Positions 1 through 11,869 of a DNA stretch of 64,000 nt are shown in pieces. The number at the start of each line of letters is the position of its first letter. Within the stretch, counting starts at the first letter, position 1. The translations under genes and the position numbers were made by a program. This DNA comes from Labyrinthula sp. Ha (taxonomy: Eukaryota > Sar > Bigyra > Labyrinthulida > Labyrinthulaceae). Under the pieces are notes generated by a model. It made no database searches, had not been told where the DNA came from, and saw nothing but the letters and a program-made list of their open reading frames with translations. The DNA lies in contig JAALGZ010000041.1 of the NCBI GenBank assembly GCA_015227615.1, positions 186,001-250,000 of the forward strand, read 5' to 3'.

Positions 1-3000
1 TAAGAATATACACGTACTCTGAGAAAACAAATCTAAATGTCTAATATCGGTATATACCTATTTAAAGCAAATCTTGAAATATCAACGTGAAAGTTTTAGA
101 GTTTAAGTTAGGAAGATAAATGATTTTGTATTTCAACGTCTCACAAAGTTAGATTACATATTCTCTACTTGTTTTTCTCCTTTTTTCATAGGATACACTG
201 CCTAATCTCCACAAGAAATCTGATGTAATATTTAAAATAATATTGTTGACACTCCAGGAACTAAATTCAGTAAATTTGTTTGTACAATGACAAATATTTC
301 AATACTTTAGGTAAAGATGTACAACGCTTCACAAAGAAGAACATATTCCTTCGAGCACAATTATGCTAACTTTACTTCCATTGGTGTATCATGGATTCAC
401 ACCTTTAAGATATTATTAGCAAATAGAAGATAATCGTTAGGATCTTCGCCTATGGCGACCTTTCAGGTGTTCTAGCCAAGTATTCGTATTATTTATTCTA
501 GTTTAAGTTTACCTAATGCTTCTAGAAAGCATATGTATAACCCGCAGTTTCAAATACGGAGCTTCGAGACTATAGGATGTTAATTGTGACCCAGGTAGAG
601 TTTGAGTACCCATAAAACCCCAGAATCTATACAATATAGAATATGACACGTTAGCTTTCAGCTACTAAGATACTTAGGTCAATGAAAACTTGAAATTATT
701 AGTGTAATTTTCTGTGCTTGCGATTATCATGAAGGAAAACAATTCCTTTTTAAGTTACTTGCTCAACCAGATATGTTCTATTTTATCCATATATCCCTTA
801 CCATCTAGTTAAGACCCATTGATAGACTAATAAAATGCTTAAAAAGTTAGCACGTATCGCTTATTTTACAAATCTACTTTATAAAATACAACCGTCTTCA
901 TAAGAAGATTCATGACTGGTACATGATAGTAGAACTAGTTGAAACAATTAGATGAGATAGATTGGATCCGGTAAGGCTTCTCTAATATTATTGGATTCTC
1001 CAAAATAATCTCCAATAACATAGTTAGAGATCTCATAAGATCTTATCCCTAAGACACATTTGCTAACTATTTTTATAAAAGCTCACTGTGGCACAGAAAC
1101 TGGGAGATCGGCTTAGATAAAAGGTACTCTTTCTATATTTCCTTGGGAGGTTATTTTTAACTCTGGACTTAAGCTAGAGAAGAATTTTGTATACAATCAA
1201 GTTTTGTTAGCCTAGTCTTATGAGCAAATTGAACCTCTTCTATAACATCTCCTCAATGACATTAATAAGATAAAAGGGCACGGGAAATATTAAGTAAAAT
1301 GATTTAGCAGTAATTTATATATCAGAAACCTAGTAAGTTTTTTTGAAGATTAGCGGTATATGAACATGCCACAGCAATTCATTTCCGCCAAACGTGAGTT
1401 TAGTTGATAATTTTCTTCATAAATATGAAATATATAGGACTTCTATTTTCTTGTAGGCAATTTAATAACTATACTTGCAACGTACTAAGTTATAACATTA
1501 ACTTTTTTCTAAAACTCAGTGCAAAGTACTTTTGTAGTGAATTAATTCTTTGTACCTCTAAATCAGTAATGCGTGTCTTTTCTATATTGGCTAAGAACTA
1601 AAATTACAGTTGATAAATCAATAATTTTCAAAAAAATGTATTATTATACTTTACAAATTCAGCTCATATTTCTAATCCAACATTTTCCATATCATCTATT
1701 AATGATTTTTATCTAAAAAATACCAAATGATTAAACCTCTCATCGACATGAAGAGAATTTTACTTCAATGTATAAACTTATTTTCAACATTTTCTCGGAA
1801 AAGCAGTTATCCTTGATTGAAATTATGTGTGCTATATACATCATGTACATTATACATAAGAGAAGCCAGTGATAATTCTTTCTTAATAGCTTAAAATTTC
1901 CATAGGTAGATGAAACATGCCGGCCCTTATGGAATCTACAATGAAACGTTGCTTCACTTACAGCACAGCAGCAATATTCTCAGCAATATTGCCCAATGTA
2001 ATGAACTGAAAGACATTGCCATAGCATTGTTCAAATACACAATATTTTATTCTAACAAAGGCAACAATTCCTGGAACTTGAATAACCTTTCATTATTATT
2101 TAAGCTGTCTTAAGTAATATTTCCGATGAATTCATAGTATGAGGCCCAAGTGGTTTTATGAAAGTTTTGTACTAGTAAGGAGTACATATGGCACTGGGAA
2201 AGAATAAGTAACAATAAAAATCGAGACAAAACATATGAAATAGCCCATAATCATGTTTCAGACTAAGATTCTATAGAAAAGAGTTTCCTTTTGAGTTAAA
2301 AGGGGTTCCCAAAATGACCATGGCTCGTGGAACACAAATTTACCTCCTGATATATACGGTGTGATGTTTGACTAAGATATTCATATCTTCTCGCAAGATT
2401 TTATAGATAAAACATGGGACAGTTTTGAATAGTAGTTTTTAATGGATAGAACTGTTTACAGTTTAGCCCGTGGGAGAATCTTGTTGGATTAGATGTTTGT
2501 GCGAGGGTGTAAATTTGAACCAATGGTGTGATGTATGAACCTTGCGATGGGAATGTTTTCTTGAGAAGATTGTTGTGAGGGGTTTCTTTATTACCTTGCA
2601 GGTTTTGTTGATAATAATATTCCGAGAGTTTTTTATTAGATGTATGTATTTTGAGTTATTTTTAGTTGTAGATTTGTTGAACTATCAGATTTATAATGAA
2701 AACAGAGGCAAGTGGCAGCCAAGAGACCACTGGGTATATATTGGGGTGTACTCCTTTCACCACTACTTTATGTAATATCTAAACGTTATAGGCTAGTTGA
2801 AAAGAGTTGATGTCTCAAGGAGTATCTCGCAGATTCTGAAATGGTTTGCAATTCTCCCTCTCGGGTTTTCTTTAAGGAAAAATTACACCCTTCTCTTCTT
2901 TTCATTCTGTTTTTACGATTATAAAATGTGCCAGCATCATTTTTAATCAATAGAGAATTTTAAAATTTCTTTTTTTAGTACAAACAGAACGGTAAAAAAG

Positions 3001-4541
3001 ACTGTCTCTGGAATACATGACATAAGAAATATATTAGATCATCTACTATTATGTGAAATTTCCCAAGAGTTTAAATATATTTTATGCCTTTACTACCATA
3101 ACTATGTTGTGTAAGAATCAAGTTATGAAAGTCGACTGGAATAGGATCTCAGTCTACGTAGTAGCGAGTTCAAAGGCACTTGCTATCTCGAAACTTCAGT
3201 CTTAAAAACTCTGGTTGTTAAGAATGAGAGGGATTCATAGATGGCTTGCGTAACTATGTTGTAGGATTCCTTATTCTCCAAATTCAATTCACAGAGACAG
3301 CTTACATGAAGTTTAGGTGTGTACCAACTTAATTAGAGTTTATAGGCATCAAGAGATAGCGTTCTTACAGGAGCAATCGTAACGCTTAGAGGACCTTTCA
3401 CTGTGTTGAGTAATGATACTCATAGGGCTGCTTAAACTTAGGGAGTACTCTTGGTGATTCATTTGTTCTAATAGTTTTAATTTCCCTGGAATAAACAAAT
3501 ATGTTAGTTATAACCTTATCTTTTGTGTAGAGCAAAACTGCCAATATTTTCTGAGCCGGCCCAAAATTTTCTAGTTGTGATGATGATGGTTGTGTTCTTG
3601 GTTAAATTTGTCATTATTCTCATCTCTAACCTTGCATATATCTATCTAACATGCTTAAATAATTTCTTAATGAACTCTGTTTAAAATTTATTGGGTGAGT
3701 AGCTGGCTAAAGAAAATTACTGATCGAACAAAGTAGAGACAGCATTAAGAAGAGAGGGTTCCGATCGAAAATAAAAAGTCACTGGTTTCGCTGTTCGGTG
3801 TCGATTAAGTTGCTATTACTACGTGGCCCAATTTTCTTGCCATGACATCTCCCAACGTATGCACCTAGTGTACTATTGTCGTGTTTAATGCTGCTTTTTT
3901 TCTGTGTTGCACTTCTGTTTGAAACCATTACTTTGACAAGGTAGGTATTTCTTTTTGGCTCTCAGTTGTTGGTAAATAATTCTACTTTACCTATCATGTC
4001 AATTTGATTTGGTAATCGAGAAGATTCGAAGTATTCTTAGATCTAGATCAGCCGGTAGTTGTTCTGTTCTACTCATCAGCGCAATCCAGATTCATGTCTA
4101 GATCTTTAAAAAGATAATTTAGAGTTTCTATCATTCCTATTATATTTTCCAGGTTCCAGCAATTAAACTCTCTTTTATGTTTTTGCTACGTCAGCAACTT
4201 TTGTGTTTCTGGTGAAAGTTGGTTAGCTTCCATTTTCTCTTTTGCGTCCATCTAGGATTTATTTCTACAGTGAAAATTAGTAGTAATACCACTAACGTAG
4301 ACAGAATTTTATTCTAAGCTATTTTTTCGAAGAATCGCATCATCTGGGTATCTTATTGGATGAACGGTCTAGTAGTGGGGAGTACACACTCGAATGAAGA
4401 AATTTAGCTCAAACCTGTCTATTCAAGCCAGACATCATAAAATAACCCTCTAAGTCATCCCAGTTAACCTCATCCATCAGTTCCTATATCGACTTCTACT
4501 CTTTTCTATTGTTTTTTGAAGTATGATATTGGTCTGACTTG
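1..4541. other. Gene-free AT-rich region
   Basis: I see no supportable gene here. The longest open frames are under 80 codons, share no family motif and have no conserved order. The sequence is AT-rich and looks like eroded intergenic DNA up to the target site of the retroelement. No tRNA-like arm, tandem array or clear terminal repeat was found by eye. Confidence 0.6.
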
Positions 4542-4670
4542 TGGTGTGGAGAGCACTAGAGTGTCGGAACGCCAGAACGAGGAAACGGCTAGTAACTAGA
4601 AAAACGGGTGCGAGACTATTATGTGTTAACAATCTATCGAAGAAATGTGAAACTTCACGGACGAAGGTCA
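4542..4670 (+). repeat. 5' LTR (129 nt)
   Basis: This direct repeat of 11,741-11,869 begins TGGTGTGGAG and ends in CA. It is preceded by CTTG (4,538-4,541), which recurs right after the 3' copy. The two copies are the same length and about 89% identical by eye, with mostly transition differences. At 129 nt it is very short for a Ty3/gypsy LTR. Confidence 0.9.
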
Positions 4671-5229
4671 TTGCTCGAGCAAAGCACAGAAACTATAGAT
4701 TGAAATAAACAAAACAATGAATAATGAACAAAAAGCAATGGAGAATGAAGATACCTGGGAACTGTGCCCGGATTGTGCACCAAGACCACGATAGCCCTTA
4801 CCTGGAGAAAGGGACGGAAACAGAGAGGGTGCAGTACCGGAGCCGACAGATGCAGAAATGGAGGACATACCGGCCACGCAGCTTACCCATACACAGGAGG
4901 ACCTGAGAACAGCGAATGACGAGATCGCTAGATTGAGAGCCTCGGTAAGGGAATTATCAATACCCGGTACGTCCCCGACTATGCCACAAACGCCGCAAAC
5001 TACACCTAGCTGAACTACACCGCAACCCGACTTCACACCATTGTCAAGTAAACTAAGGACCCTTTGTTCTACAGGAGGAGGATGTACAAATAGGAGGGGG
5101 CCAGAATACCCCATCTGAAACAATTGATCACCCGGTGCAAGCCAAGAAACGCTTTCGGACCTGTCACGTACGGAACCACAGTTACCAGGGTCGCAGCGGC
5201 CCGGTCCACGTAAGAATATCGAAGTAAAA

Positions 5230-6145
5230 CCAGAAAATGGAGGCACGGAAAATATGCCTCTGACGGCTCCTGAACGATTCTCCACGAATGAGCTGCTACT
5301 AGCTCTTGTCAACGAGCTACGAAGCTCCACCAAAGGGCAGAAAGGAAATAATTCCCCACTACCACGAAATTCTGCTCCAGGTTTCCGTCCGCCAAAAATA
5401 AAAAAACTGAAATCCCTGTGGAGAGAAGAGATGTCTGAATTTCTTATGAGGATCGAGAAATTAAGAAGTAGAGCTCAATTCTCAAACATCGATATTTGCT
5501 TCATGGGGTGGATGTCCAATAACGTGACCGAACGTCTCCAAGCCCAAGGTGTTGATATTCATGAGGATAAAGCAATCATCACCTACCTAAAACACTACAA
5601 GAGTATATTGGATGAGAGTCATAACAGCCAAGCACTATCGAAACTTAGAGTAAAACTTTCTTGGCCTAAGGATGTACTAACCGACAGAGAAGCGCTAGAA
5701 AGGTAGGTGCAAAAGGCAAGAGACCTAGTAGGCGTCATCCAAATATCTTCTACAGCGTCCAGAAGCAAGTGCTAAAAATCTTAGTTCAGAAATTACCTGC
5801 ATACTTCAAAATGAGCTGGACTGACTATAAAGAAGGAAATCCAGACGTAAAAGCCTTGCAGCAGTTCTACAAGAGCATGTCGAAGTATGAAGCTATAGAA
5901 AATCTGCAGTTAAGACAACGTAGGAAGTAAACCACGGGAAGAACAACCGCAGCAACGTGCCAAGACAACCAGAAAAAAACACCAGCTACGCCCCCGCGGA
6001 TATACCAGAACGAACTTGAGGGAAAACAGGACCGCTAACAACTCCTGGAGGCTGTGCTCTTCTACGCAACATATAACCTTTCATTGTCTACGAATCCAAT
6101 GTCACCATTGCAATCGTTTTGGCCACATAGCTCGGTACTGTGACA
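5230..6145 (+). other. Gag-like region of the chromovirus fossil
   Basis: This is the first coding part of the element. A helical, charged stretch around 5,400-5,700 (containing the run SEFLMRIEKLRSRAQF) resembles Ty3/gypsy capsid regions. A CCHC zinc knuckle of the form C-x2-C-x4-H-x4-C lies at about 6,100-6,141. In living relatives this protein assembles the particle and the knuckle binds the RNA. The assignment rests on position and the knuckle; the capsid similarity is weak. It is part of a broken element. Confidence 0.65.
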
Positions 6146-6219
6146 AGAAAGACGAAGGGTAAAAAGACAAGGAATACATAACGAAAGGCACAGAGCGAGC
6201 CACTGAGCAGAAGAAGGCG

Positions 6220-6716
6220 ACAACGTTGCAGAACCACCAGCCAAATTCAAAGTTCAATAGGCACAATGCAAGTAGAGTCACTGATGCACAGAAAACCCCA
6301 CGAAGCAACGATGATGAGAAACTGGTGCCCCCAGAAAGCGCAGCAGAATTAAAGAAAGATATCCCGAAGGTCAGCAGAGCCAAGTTCCAGTTTAGAGGAT
6401 ACCACCTGCAAGCCTACAACCCAATTAAGAACCTTTGGGAACAGGTCCCAGGATGTCTAGACAGTGGAGCCACGTTTACTATTGGGAGTCTGGAGCTACA
6501 TGGACACCTCTGCTCCGGAGTAATGAAGATCAAGCCTATGGGGTTCTTCCTCGCAGACACCGATACAGTTACTGAGGCGGATCATCAAGGTATTATAGAA
6601 ATAAGGGTTTATGCAGACGACGGACCGCCCGTCTACTTTGGAGATGTCACGATTTATCTGGCGTCAACCCAGTGGAAAGATCTGCTCATTGGACGGCTGG
6701 AACTGGATGCATTCTA
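6220..6716 (+). other. Retroelement aspartic protease region
   Basis: A DSGA active-site motif at about 6,460 is followed by a beta-rich stretch and an IGRLELDAF block near 6,695, matching the flap-and-core layout of Ty3/gypsy proteases. In family members this domain cuts the polyprotein. It sits just downstream of the gag zinc knuckle, as expected for Ty3/gypsy. It is part of the fossil. Confidence 0.7.
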
Positions 6717-7199
6717 GTCGCTACCAGAGCAAGTGCTACAGAAGTTGCCTAATAAAGTCAGGCTAAAGCTAAAGAAAAGAGGGGAGCGAGCAGAAATCCC
6801 AGTGGTTCGTAGAGTTCAGGCCAGGGATGTAGCAGTGGAACCTAAGTACCTCATTAATAGTGTCAGTATGAAGACGATCGCGCAGCGGAATTTCGCGCCA
6901 AAAGAGACGAGAGCGGAGTTCGAGAAGCAGGCACAGGAACACGAGGAGAAGTGTAGGAGACTTGTACTTCCCAGGGCAGAACCTATTTTATTTAGCAATC
7001 CCGACGATGGTGACGAGATAGAGCACTTCGAAGCAGCTGTGGATGGAGATACGGTAGTAAAAGAGACCACAGAATACGAAGACTTGGAGGAAGGGGAAAC
7101 ATTCGTAGGGGAAAAGTCGAAGATACTGGTACAAATTGAGTCCAAGATGCAAGAGATGAGAAAGTGAGCAGAATTTACAGGAAACTTTTATAATAATCT

Positions 7200-8135
7200 A
7201 GTAGTGCTGCTCAAGGATAACTGGTCTGTCTTCGCGTTACCAGAGAGTAGACTGGGTTTCAGTAGACTGTCGCCGATAACCTGCAGGTTGATGAAGAGCG
7301 CTCCGGGAAGCATAACGGTGAAGGCCCGAGCGGTAGGCCGCAAGCAGGAACGTTGGTTTCGTACCAAGATCGACACGATGCTGACAGAAAATTTAATAGT
7401 TCAAACAGACTCCAAAAATGCAGATTTTGCCGCTAGAGTTTTCATCGTACCAAAAAAGGGGCCCGTCATGTATAGGATGGTGGCGAACACGAAGCCCCTC
7501 AACAAATGGACCGTAGCATCCGCAGAGCAGCTACCTGTTCTAGAGCATCAGCTAAGTAGAACCGCCGGAGCAAAGATCTTTGGAACGCTGGATATCAAGT
7601 CAGGCTATGACCAAGTGAGAGTGAAGGAAGTTCTTTGGATTGATGACACCCTGGGGCACGGTTTATCACCAGTACCCGATGCCTCAGGGCTGGACAAACT
7701 CACCGATGCTGCTCCTCCAGCTAATTGCGGAACACCTATCCAAGCCGACGGAGATGTACATGAACGCGGGAACAGGAGTAGTTCAATGGATAGATGACAC
7801 TTGTATTTTTGCAAAAACGGAGGAGGAGTATTTGGACTTGATAGCGCGGTTCATTGTACAGATCCAGGAGAAACAGATAAGGATGAGCTTAAAGAAATGC
7901 GTATTCGCGGTGGAAGAAATAGAATATTGTGGCAGGAGAATCACGAGTCGCATCTGGTCTTATTTAGAGGAGTACTACGCTAAGATCCTGAGAAGTGCGA
8001 AGCCAAGATACCATCATCAAATGGCGGAGGTCCTGTACCTGGCGACATGGCTCTCTCCAACCATATCAGAGCTAGTTAAATACAGACAAACACTAGGAGA
8101 ACAGGAGAACAGGCGAACATGGGGGGTAGCATGAA
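7200..8135 (+). other. Reverse transcriptase region
   Basis: Recognisable Ty3/gypsy RT blocks include a region with FIVPKKG near 7,440, a GTLDIKSGYDQVR block near 7,590, a proline/glutamine-containing block near 7,680 and a WIDDT block (the DD catalytic box) near 7,785. The order and spacing fit the family. This domain copies the element RNA into DNA in active relatives. Fossil. Confidence 0.85.
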
Positions 8136-8239
8136 GGAGCTTAAAAAGCTAAATCTGGAGATCGAATGGACCGAAGATCTTCACAATGCTTGGGAAGGAT
8201 TTTTGGAAACCCTTGGGCGAGCTGCTAGGAAGTTCCTGC

Positions 8240-8660
8240 AAATGTATGATCCGGAAAAGCGCTGAATGTCTTCACGGATGCATCACAGCTCTATTGGGGG
8301 TGTGTGGTGACCTAATGTAAATACGAGGAGTTAGAAAAACCGGAGGTTAGGGAACAGATACATTGCCCCATCATGTTTTTCTCGGGGAAATTTGGAGACA
8401 GCCAGGTGAAATGGCACATTAGCAGCAAGGAGCTGTATCCCGTTCTGGTAGTCGGGGAAAAGCTAGACTATATGATCCTTGGACATCCGAAACCAACAAA
8501 CTTCTACGCAGACCACAAAAACCTGGTCTACATCCTGGATCCACAGCAGGCAGAGAACAGGACCTACACCGATCACCTCCATCGATGGAGGCTACGACTG
8601 CAGAGATGTAATATTCTAGTGCACCACATTAAGGGGAAAGGAACGTTTTTTCCGATCTGT
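8240..8660 (+). other. RNase H region
   Basis: This region follows the RT, and contains blocks such as FTDASQ near 8,270, ISSKELYPV near 8,415 and YADHKNLVYIL near 8,505. They match the Ty3/gypsy RNase H pattern of D, E and D positions followed by the connection DHKNL. In family members it removes the RNA template. Fossil. Confidence 0.8.
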
Positions 8661-8929
8661 TATCCCGATGGGGAAATGAGCATACACTCAAAGCGCCAAA
8701 CGAAGGTTTGATGGATCACGTCGAGTCACATCAGATAAGAGCAGTAAGATCAAAGAAGCGAAGCAATAGGAAGATCCTGAAAGAGAAAATACATGAGAGA
8801 ATCAGATGGTGGCAGAAGTTTGAAGACGGAAGAATAAGCATATTTTCACCGCTGTACGAAGGATCCTGGAAGCAGTTGGCAGAGGAAGATGCTAGGTAGT
8901 CGCAGAAGAAGTCGATGAACATCACAGAA

Positions 8930-10110
8930 GCCGAGAAAATAGCGATGGACCAGGATGGGAAGGTTTTGAGAAGAGAAGACAAGATTTGGATTCCGGAGGA
9001 GATTTCGCAGACATTTTTACTGCATTTCTATGCTGCTGAGATTCACGGAAGTATGTCAAGCGAATTGGAAGACCTGCGAAGAAATTACACTTTCGACAAC
9101 GTAGCAGGGATCCTGAAAGATATATAACTAAGATTTAGAACAAGATGCCTCCACTGCTCCAGACTACCGAAGTTGATAAGGAGGTCAAGGGATGTTACGA
9201 TCCTAGGAAAAAAGTGTCTGGAGGTCCTCCTTATGGACTATTTATATGTGAACCCTGCAGGCTACATCGTGGTTCTACTTGACTCGCTTAGCCGAAAGTG
9301 CATGTTGAGATGTGAAGAAAAAGCGAAAGTCTTGGGAGCGATCAGAACTATGACGAGGTGGAGGAGCCATTTCGGATTTATCGATGGATTCACACTGTTC
9401 ACTGACAGAGGATCACACTTCTGCAATATTTTCATGGCAAGGATGCAAAAACTGTTCCGACTCATTCAACGATGTGCAATCTCGTACGCCCCATAGACAA
9501 ATGGCGGAGTGGAAACGACGAACCGGCCGATCCTGAAGATAATCCGAAGCCTGCTTTCAAAATATCGATTGCACGAAAATCAATGGCCTGAGTTACTTCC
9601 AGAAATCGAGCACGTACTGAATAACACCCTTGGAAGAATAAATAAGGGCCGTGCAGCTAATGAAGTATTTGTATTTTTTAAACATGAGGACCACCTTTTC
9701 GATAGCGAAGGTCATGGCATAGTAGTTCATGACGAAGCCACGGGCAAGAACGTGGTACGCCCACCGATGGATGAAGAGAGGATGAGAACAGCAGTACAGA
9801 ACATGAGCTCAGAGGTTGAGCGTCTTTGGAGCGAGGTATACGACCATACAAAGCTAGTGAGGGAGAAGGAAAATGAGATTTACTTCAATCGACCAGGGAC
9901 TAGAGTGGTAAAGTTTCACGAAGGAGATTGGGTGCTCGTCACTAGGGCGAGTACCACGAAGGAGAGGTTCAAGGAAAAACTGAGATGGAACGGGCCATAT
10001 CTAGTTACGAAGTCAGTGTCCCAGAATGTGTATGAAGTTCAAGATCTCTACCGAAAGGCCAGCATCGTGCACGCGTCAAGACTCCTGTTCTACGAGCCGG
10101 AAGGATGGGT
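8930..10110 (+). other. Integrase region with GPY/F module
   Basis: A catalytic-core stretch begins near 9,215 (LLMDYLYV) and includes FTDRGSHF near 9,400, followed by a segment around 9,560-9,650. Together they follow the D-D-E integrase order. A GPY/F module (RWNGPYLV near 9,985, then VHASRLLFY near 10,070) is typical of Ty3/gypsy chromoviruses. In living relatives it inserts the cDNA into the host genome. Fossil. Confidence 0.85.
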
Positions 10111-10139
10111 TCCAGATGCAGCCATTGTGAAGCAGTTCA

Positions 10140-10310
10140 CGTCGGATACAGGAAAACTGGAGGTAGAAAAGTTTGTAAAGCTAAGAAGTTCACAGGGACA
10201 GCTACAAGTCCTTGTGGAATGGAAAGGATTCCCAGTGGAAGAAGCGACGTGGGAGCCACTTGAAACTATGGTAGAGGATCTTTCCGAGCTCAGGAAGCAG
10301 TTTATATATT
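10140..10310 (+). other. Chromodomain at the integrase C-terminus
   Basis: The stretch contains VEKFVKLR, LVEWKGFP and TWEPLETM, the classic chromodomain core of aromatic and W-K-G residues. It directly follows the GPY/F module, which defines chromoviruses. In this family it targets integration to particular chromatin, often by reading methylated histone H3. The wording of the domain recalls oomycete gypsy elements, but that is from memory and not a search result. Confidence 0.88.
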
Positions 10311-10329
10311 CTCTAGGAGCCTCCAGTGA

Positions 10330-10592
10330 AAAGGATCTGGCGGTTGAATATTTGAAGCAGCTTAGTAAGACTATAGCAGTGGCTCGCGCGGCAGGCCTGA
10401 GATGGAGCGAAAAGGAGTATCACGTTTTAGAGAAGTGCATCCTGAAATTTGGACTGGGTATCTACATGCCGATAATGAATGGAAAAAATCTACCAGGAAA
10501 AAGTAAACAGGCACTTTATTTAGCAACGCAGAACTTGGTAGGAAAACAGAGCATGAAAGATTACCCGGGTCTCCAAATGGATGTTCAGTAAG
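10330..10592 (+). other. SANT/Myb-like domain after the chromodomain
   Basis: The segment has LRWSEKEYHVLEKCILKFG, then LPGKSKQALYLATQNLVGKQS. This follows the SANT/Myb pattern: a first helix with W and E/L positions, a glycine turn after KFG, and a third helix starting at a GKS/T-Q signature. Such domains bind DNA or histone tails. It lies in the same reading frame as the chromodomain, so it was probably an extension of the integrase polyprotein. This is not a usual chromovirus part. Part of the fossil. Confidence 0.6.
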
Positions 10593-10649
10593 TGAGAAAA
10601 GACAACATAGATAGGTACGGAACACGATTCTATTAAGAGAAGTCGAGGA

Positions 10650-11095
10650 TCGTGACACGCCATGAGAGATTAGTTAGGAGATTTTTCAATCTTTTCAAAT
10701 ATGCGAAACTAAAGTGGGACATAGATATTCCCTTCTACAGACGGAACGCGACGCCATTGGAGCGAGAAGTATCCTTGCGATTTCTAGTAGATGTCGAACG
10801 TGGAAGGAGAGACCAGGCCCAGAGGATTCCAGCAATTGAGAATCTAGGCAATGAAATCAAGATCCTGGTGCAGATGATCAAGAATGACAGAAGGGACCAG
10901 AACTTGAGAGAAGTAATACTACAGAAAGTAGCTAAGCTTGTAGCAGCCGTAAAATTGAGGTTAGGAAGTGTGGCTGGGGAAATCTACCAGCATGGAAACT
11001 TCCCGGGATGGTCAGCGAAACGTGATGGAACCAGGCTGTGCTACGAGATCCGGTATGAGGGTGCCAAAATAACAAGAGAGCTTCTGGTCCCGAAG
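10650..11095 (+). other. Charged helical linker of the element, unrecognised
   Basis: A basic, helix-rich stretch lies between the SANT-like and methyltransferase parts. It contains YRRNATPLEREVSLRFLVD and later EIYQHGNFPGW. I recognise no family. By position it could be an N-terminal extension of the methyltransferase region. Part of the fossil. Confidence 0.4.
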
Positions 11096-11705
11096 AATGC
11101 AACGATGCGACATCCGGGAAATTGATTGGGACAAGTTTGCGGTCATGCTGCTACACCTGAGAGGAAGATTACCTGATGTGCTGCTAGCTGATCCGCCGTG
11201 CAGAGTAGCGCAAAAGAATCCCGTGCGTGGAGTGGCGCTGAGGTATAATGCCATGAAGCTACGGGAGATACAGGCCATCCCACTTGGCAGAATGGCTAAG
11301 AATGGTTACTTCTTGTCCTGGGTTACCAAAGACACAAGGGAAGCTACGGCTGCATGGGCAAGAGAAAACGGGTTCAAGTTGAAGCATACGTTGTATTGGG
11401 TAAAGAAATAAAAAAACGGGAAATTGTAAACGAAGAGTGGAGGTCTACAACATAGCGGAGTCAAGGAGCTGTTGATCTTCAAGCGAGGGAACGTGCTAAG
11501 CTCTCAGATCACTCCAGTCATGGGAAACGATGTTGTCATCAGCCCACGGTTGCCTGAGAACCAGAAACCCAATGAGTTGAAATAACGAATTGCAAAGCTA
11601 TTTAACAGAGGTTTTTTCGTCCAGTTGTTTGCCCGTGAATCAAGTGTGACCGAGACATGGGTCGCGTTAGGAGAAGAGCTTTCCTACACGTCTAGTACGG
11701 CCACC
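11096..11705 (+). other. MT-A70-family adenine methyltransferase region of the element
   Basis: Several family blocks appear in the right order. CDIREIDW near 11,110 is followed by DVLLADPP near 11,175 (the DPP catalytic/SAM motif), then a YFLSWVTKDT block near 11,310, FKLKHTLYWVKK near 11,375, a VVISPRLPENQKPNEL block near 11,540 and a LFARES...TWVALGEEL block near 11,630. METTL3/METTL14/METTL4-type enzymes show this order: DPPW, then the LxLWVTN-like strand, then the KPDE and LFAR...W...GNEL ends. Family members transfer methyl from SAM to N6 of adenine in RNA or DNA. The region lies inside the LTRs and runs almost to the 3' LTR, so it is element cargo, not a flanking host gene. It shares the decay of the element. 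Confidence 0.85.
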
Positions 11706-11740
11706 AAGGGATATTTCCAACAGCTGCCAATATGGAGCGA

Positions 11741-11869
11741 TGGTGTGGAGAGCACTAGAGTGTCAGAACGCCAGAACGAGGAAATGGCTAGTAAGTAGAA
11801 AAATGAGTGTAAGACTATTAAGCGTTAACAATCTATCGAAGAAATACAAAACTTCACAGACGAAGGCCA
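11741..11869 (+). repeat. 3' LTR (129 nt)
   Basis: This is the direct repeat of 4,542-4,670, with the same length, TGGTGTGGAG start and CA end. It is followed by CTTG (11,870-11,873), matching the four bases before the 5' LTR. About 11% divergence from the 5' copy by eye indicates a long time since insertion. Confidence 0.9.

Larger units (their letters stand above)
4542..11869 (+). mobile_element. Old broken Ty3/gypsy chromovirus carrying SANT-like and MT-A70 domains
   Basis: This is an LTR retrotransposon fossil of about 7.3 kb. It has two 129-nt direct terminal repeats and is flanked by CTTG on both sides, consistent with a 4-5 bp target duplication. The internal order is gag-like region with a CCHC knuckle, aspartic protease, reverse transcriptase, RNase H, integrase with a GPY/F module, chromodomain, SANT/Myb-like domain and an MT-A70 methyltransferase region. 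Protease-RT-RH-IN order plus a C-terminal chromodomain places it in the chromovirus branch of Ty3/gypsy. It is visibly more GC-rich than its surroundings. The coding part is broken in several places (roughly ten or more), and the two LTRs differ at about 14 of 129 positions by eye, so it is an old insertion. No clear primer-binding site or polypurine tract is visible. The methyltransferase cargo is unusual for this family. Confidence 0.92.

Noticed and set aside
4668-5333. 221-codon minus-strand frame at the retroelement left end
   Set aside because: It lies over the element leader and gag start, is Ser-rich without a family motif, and is antisense to the element.
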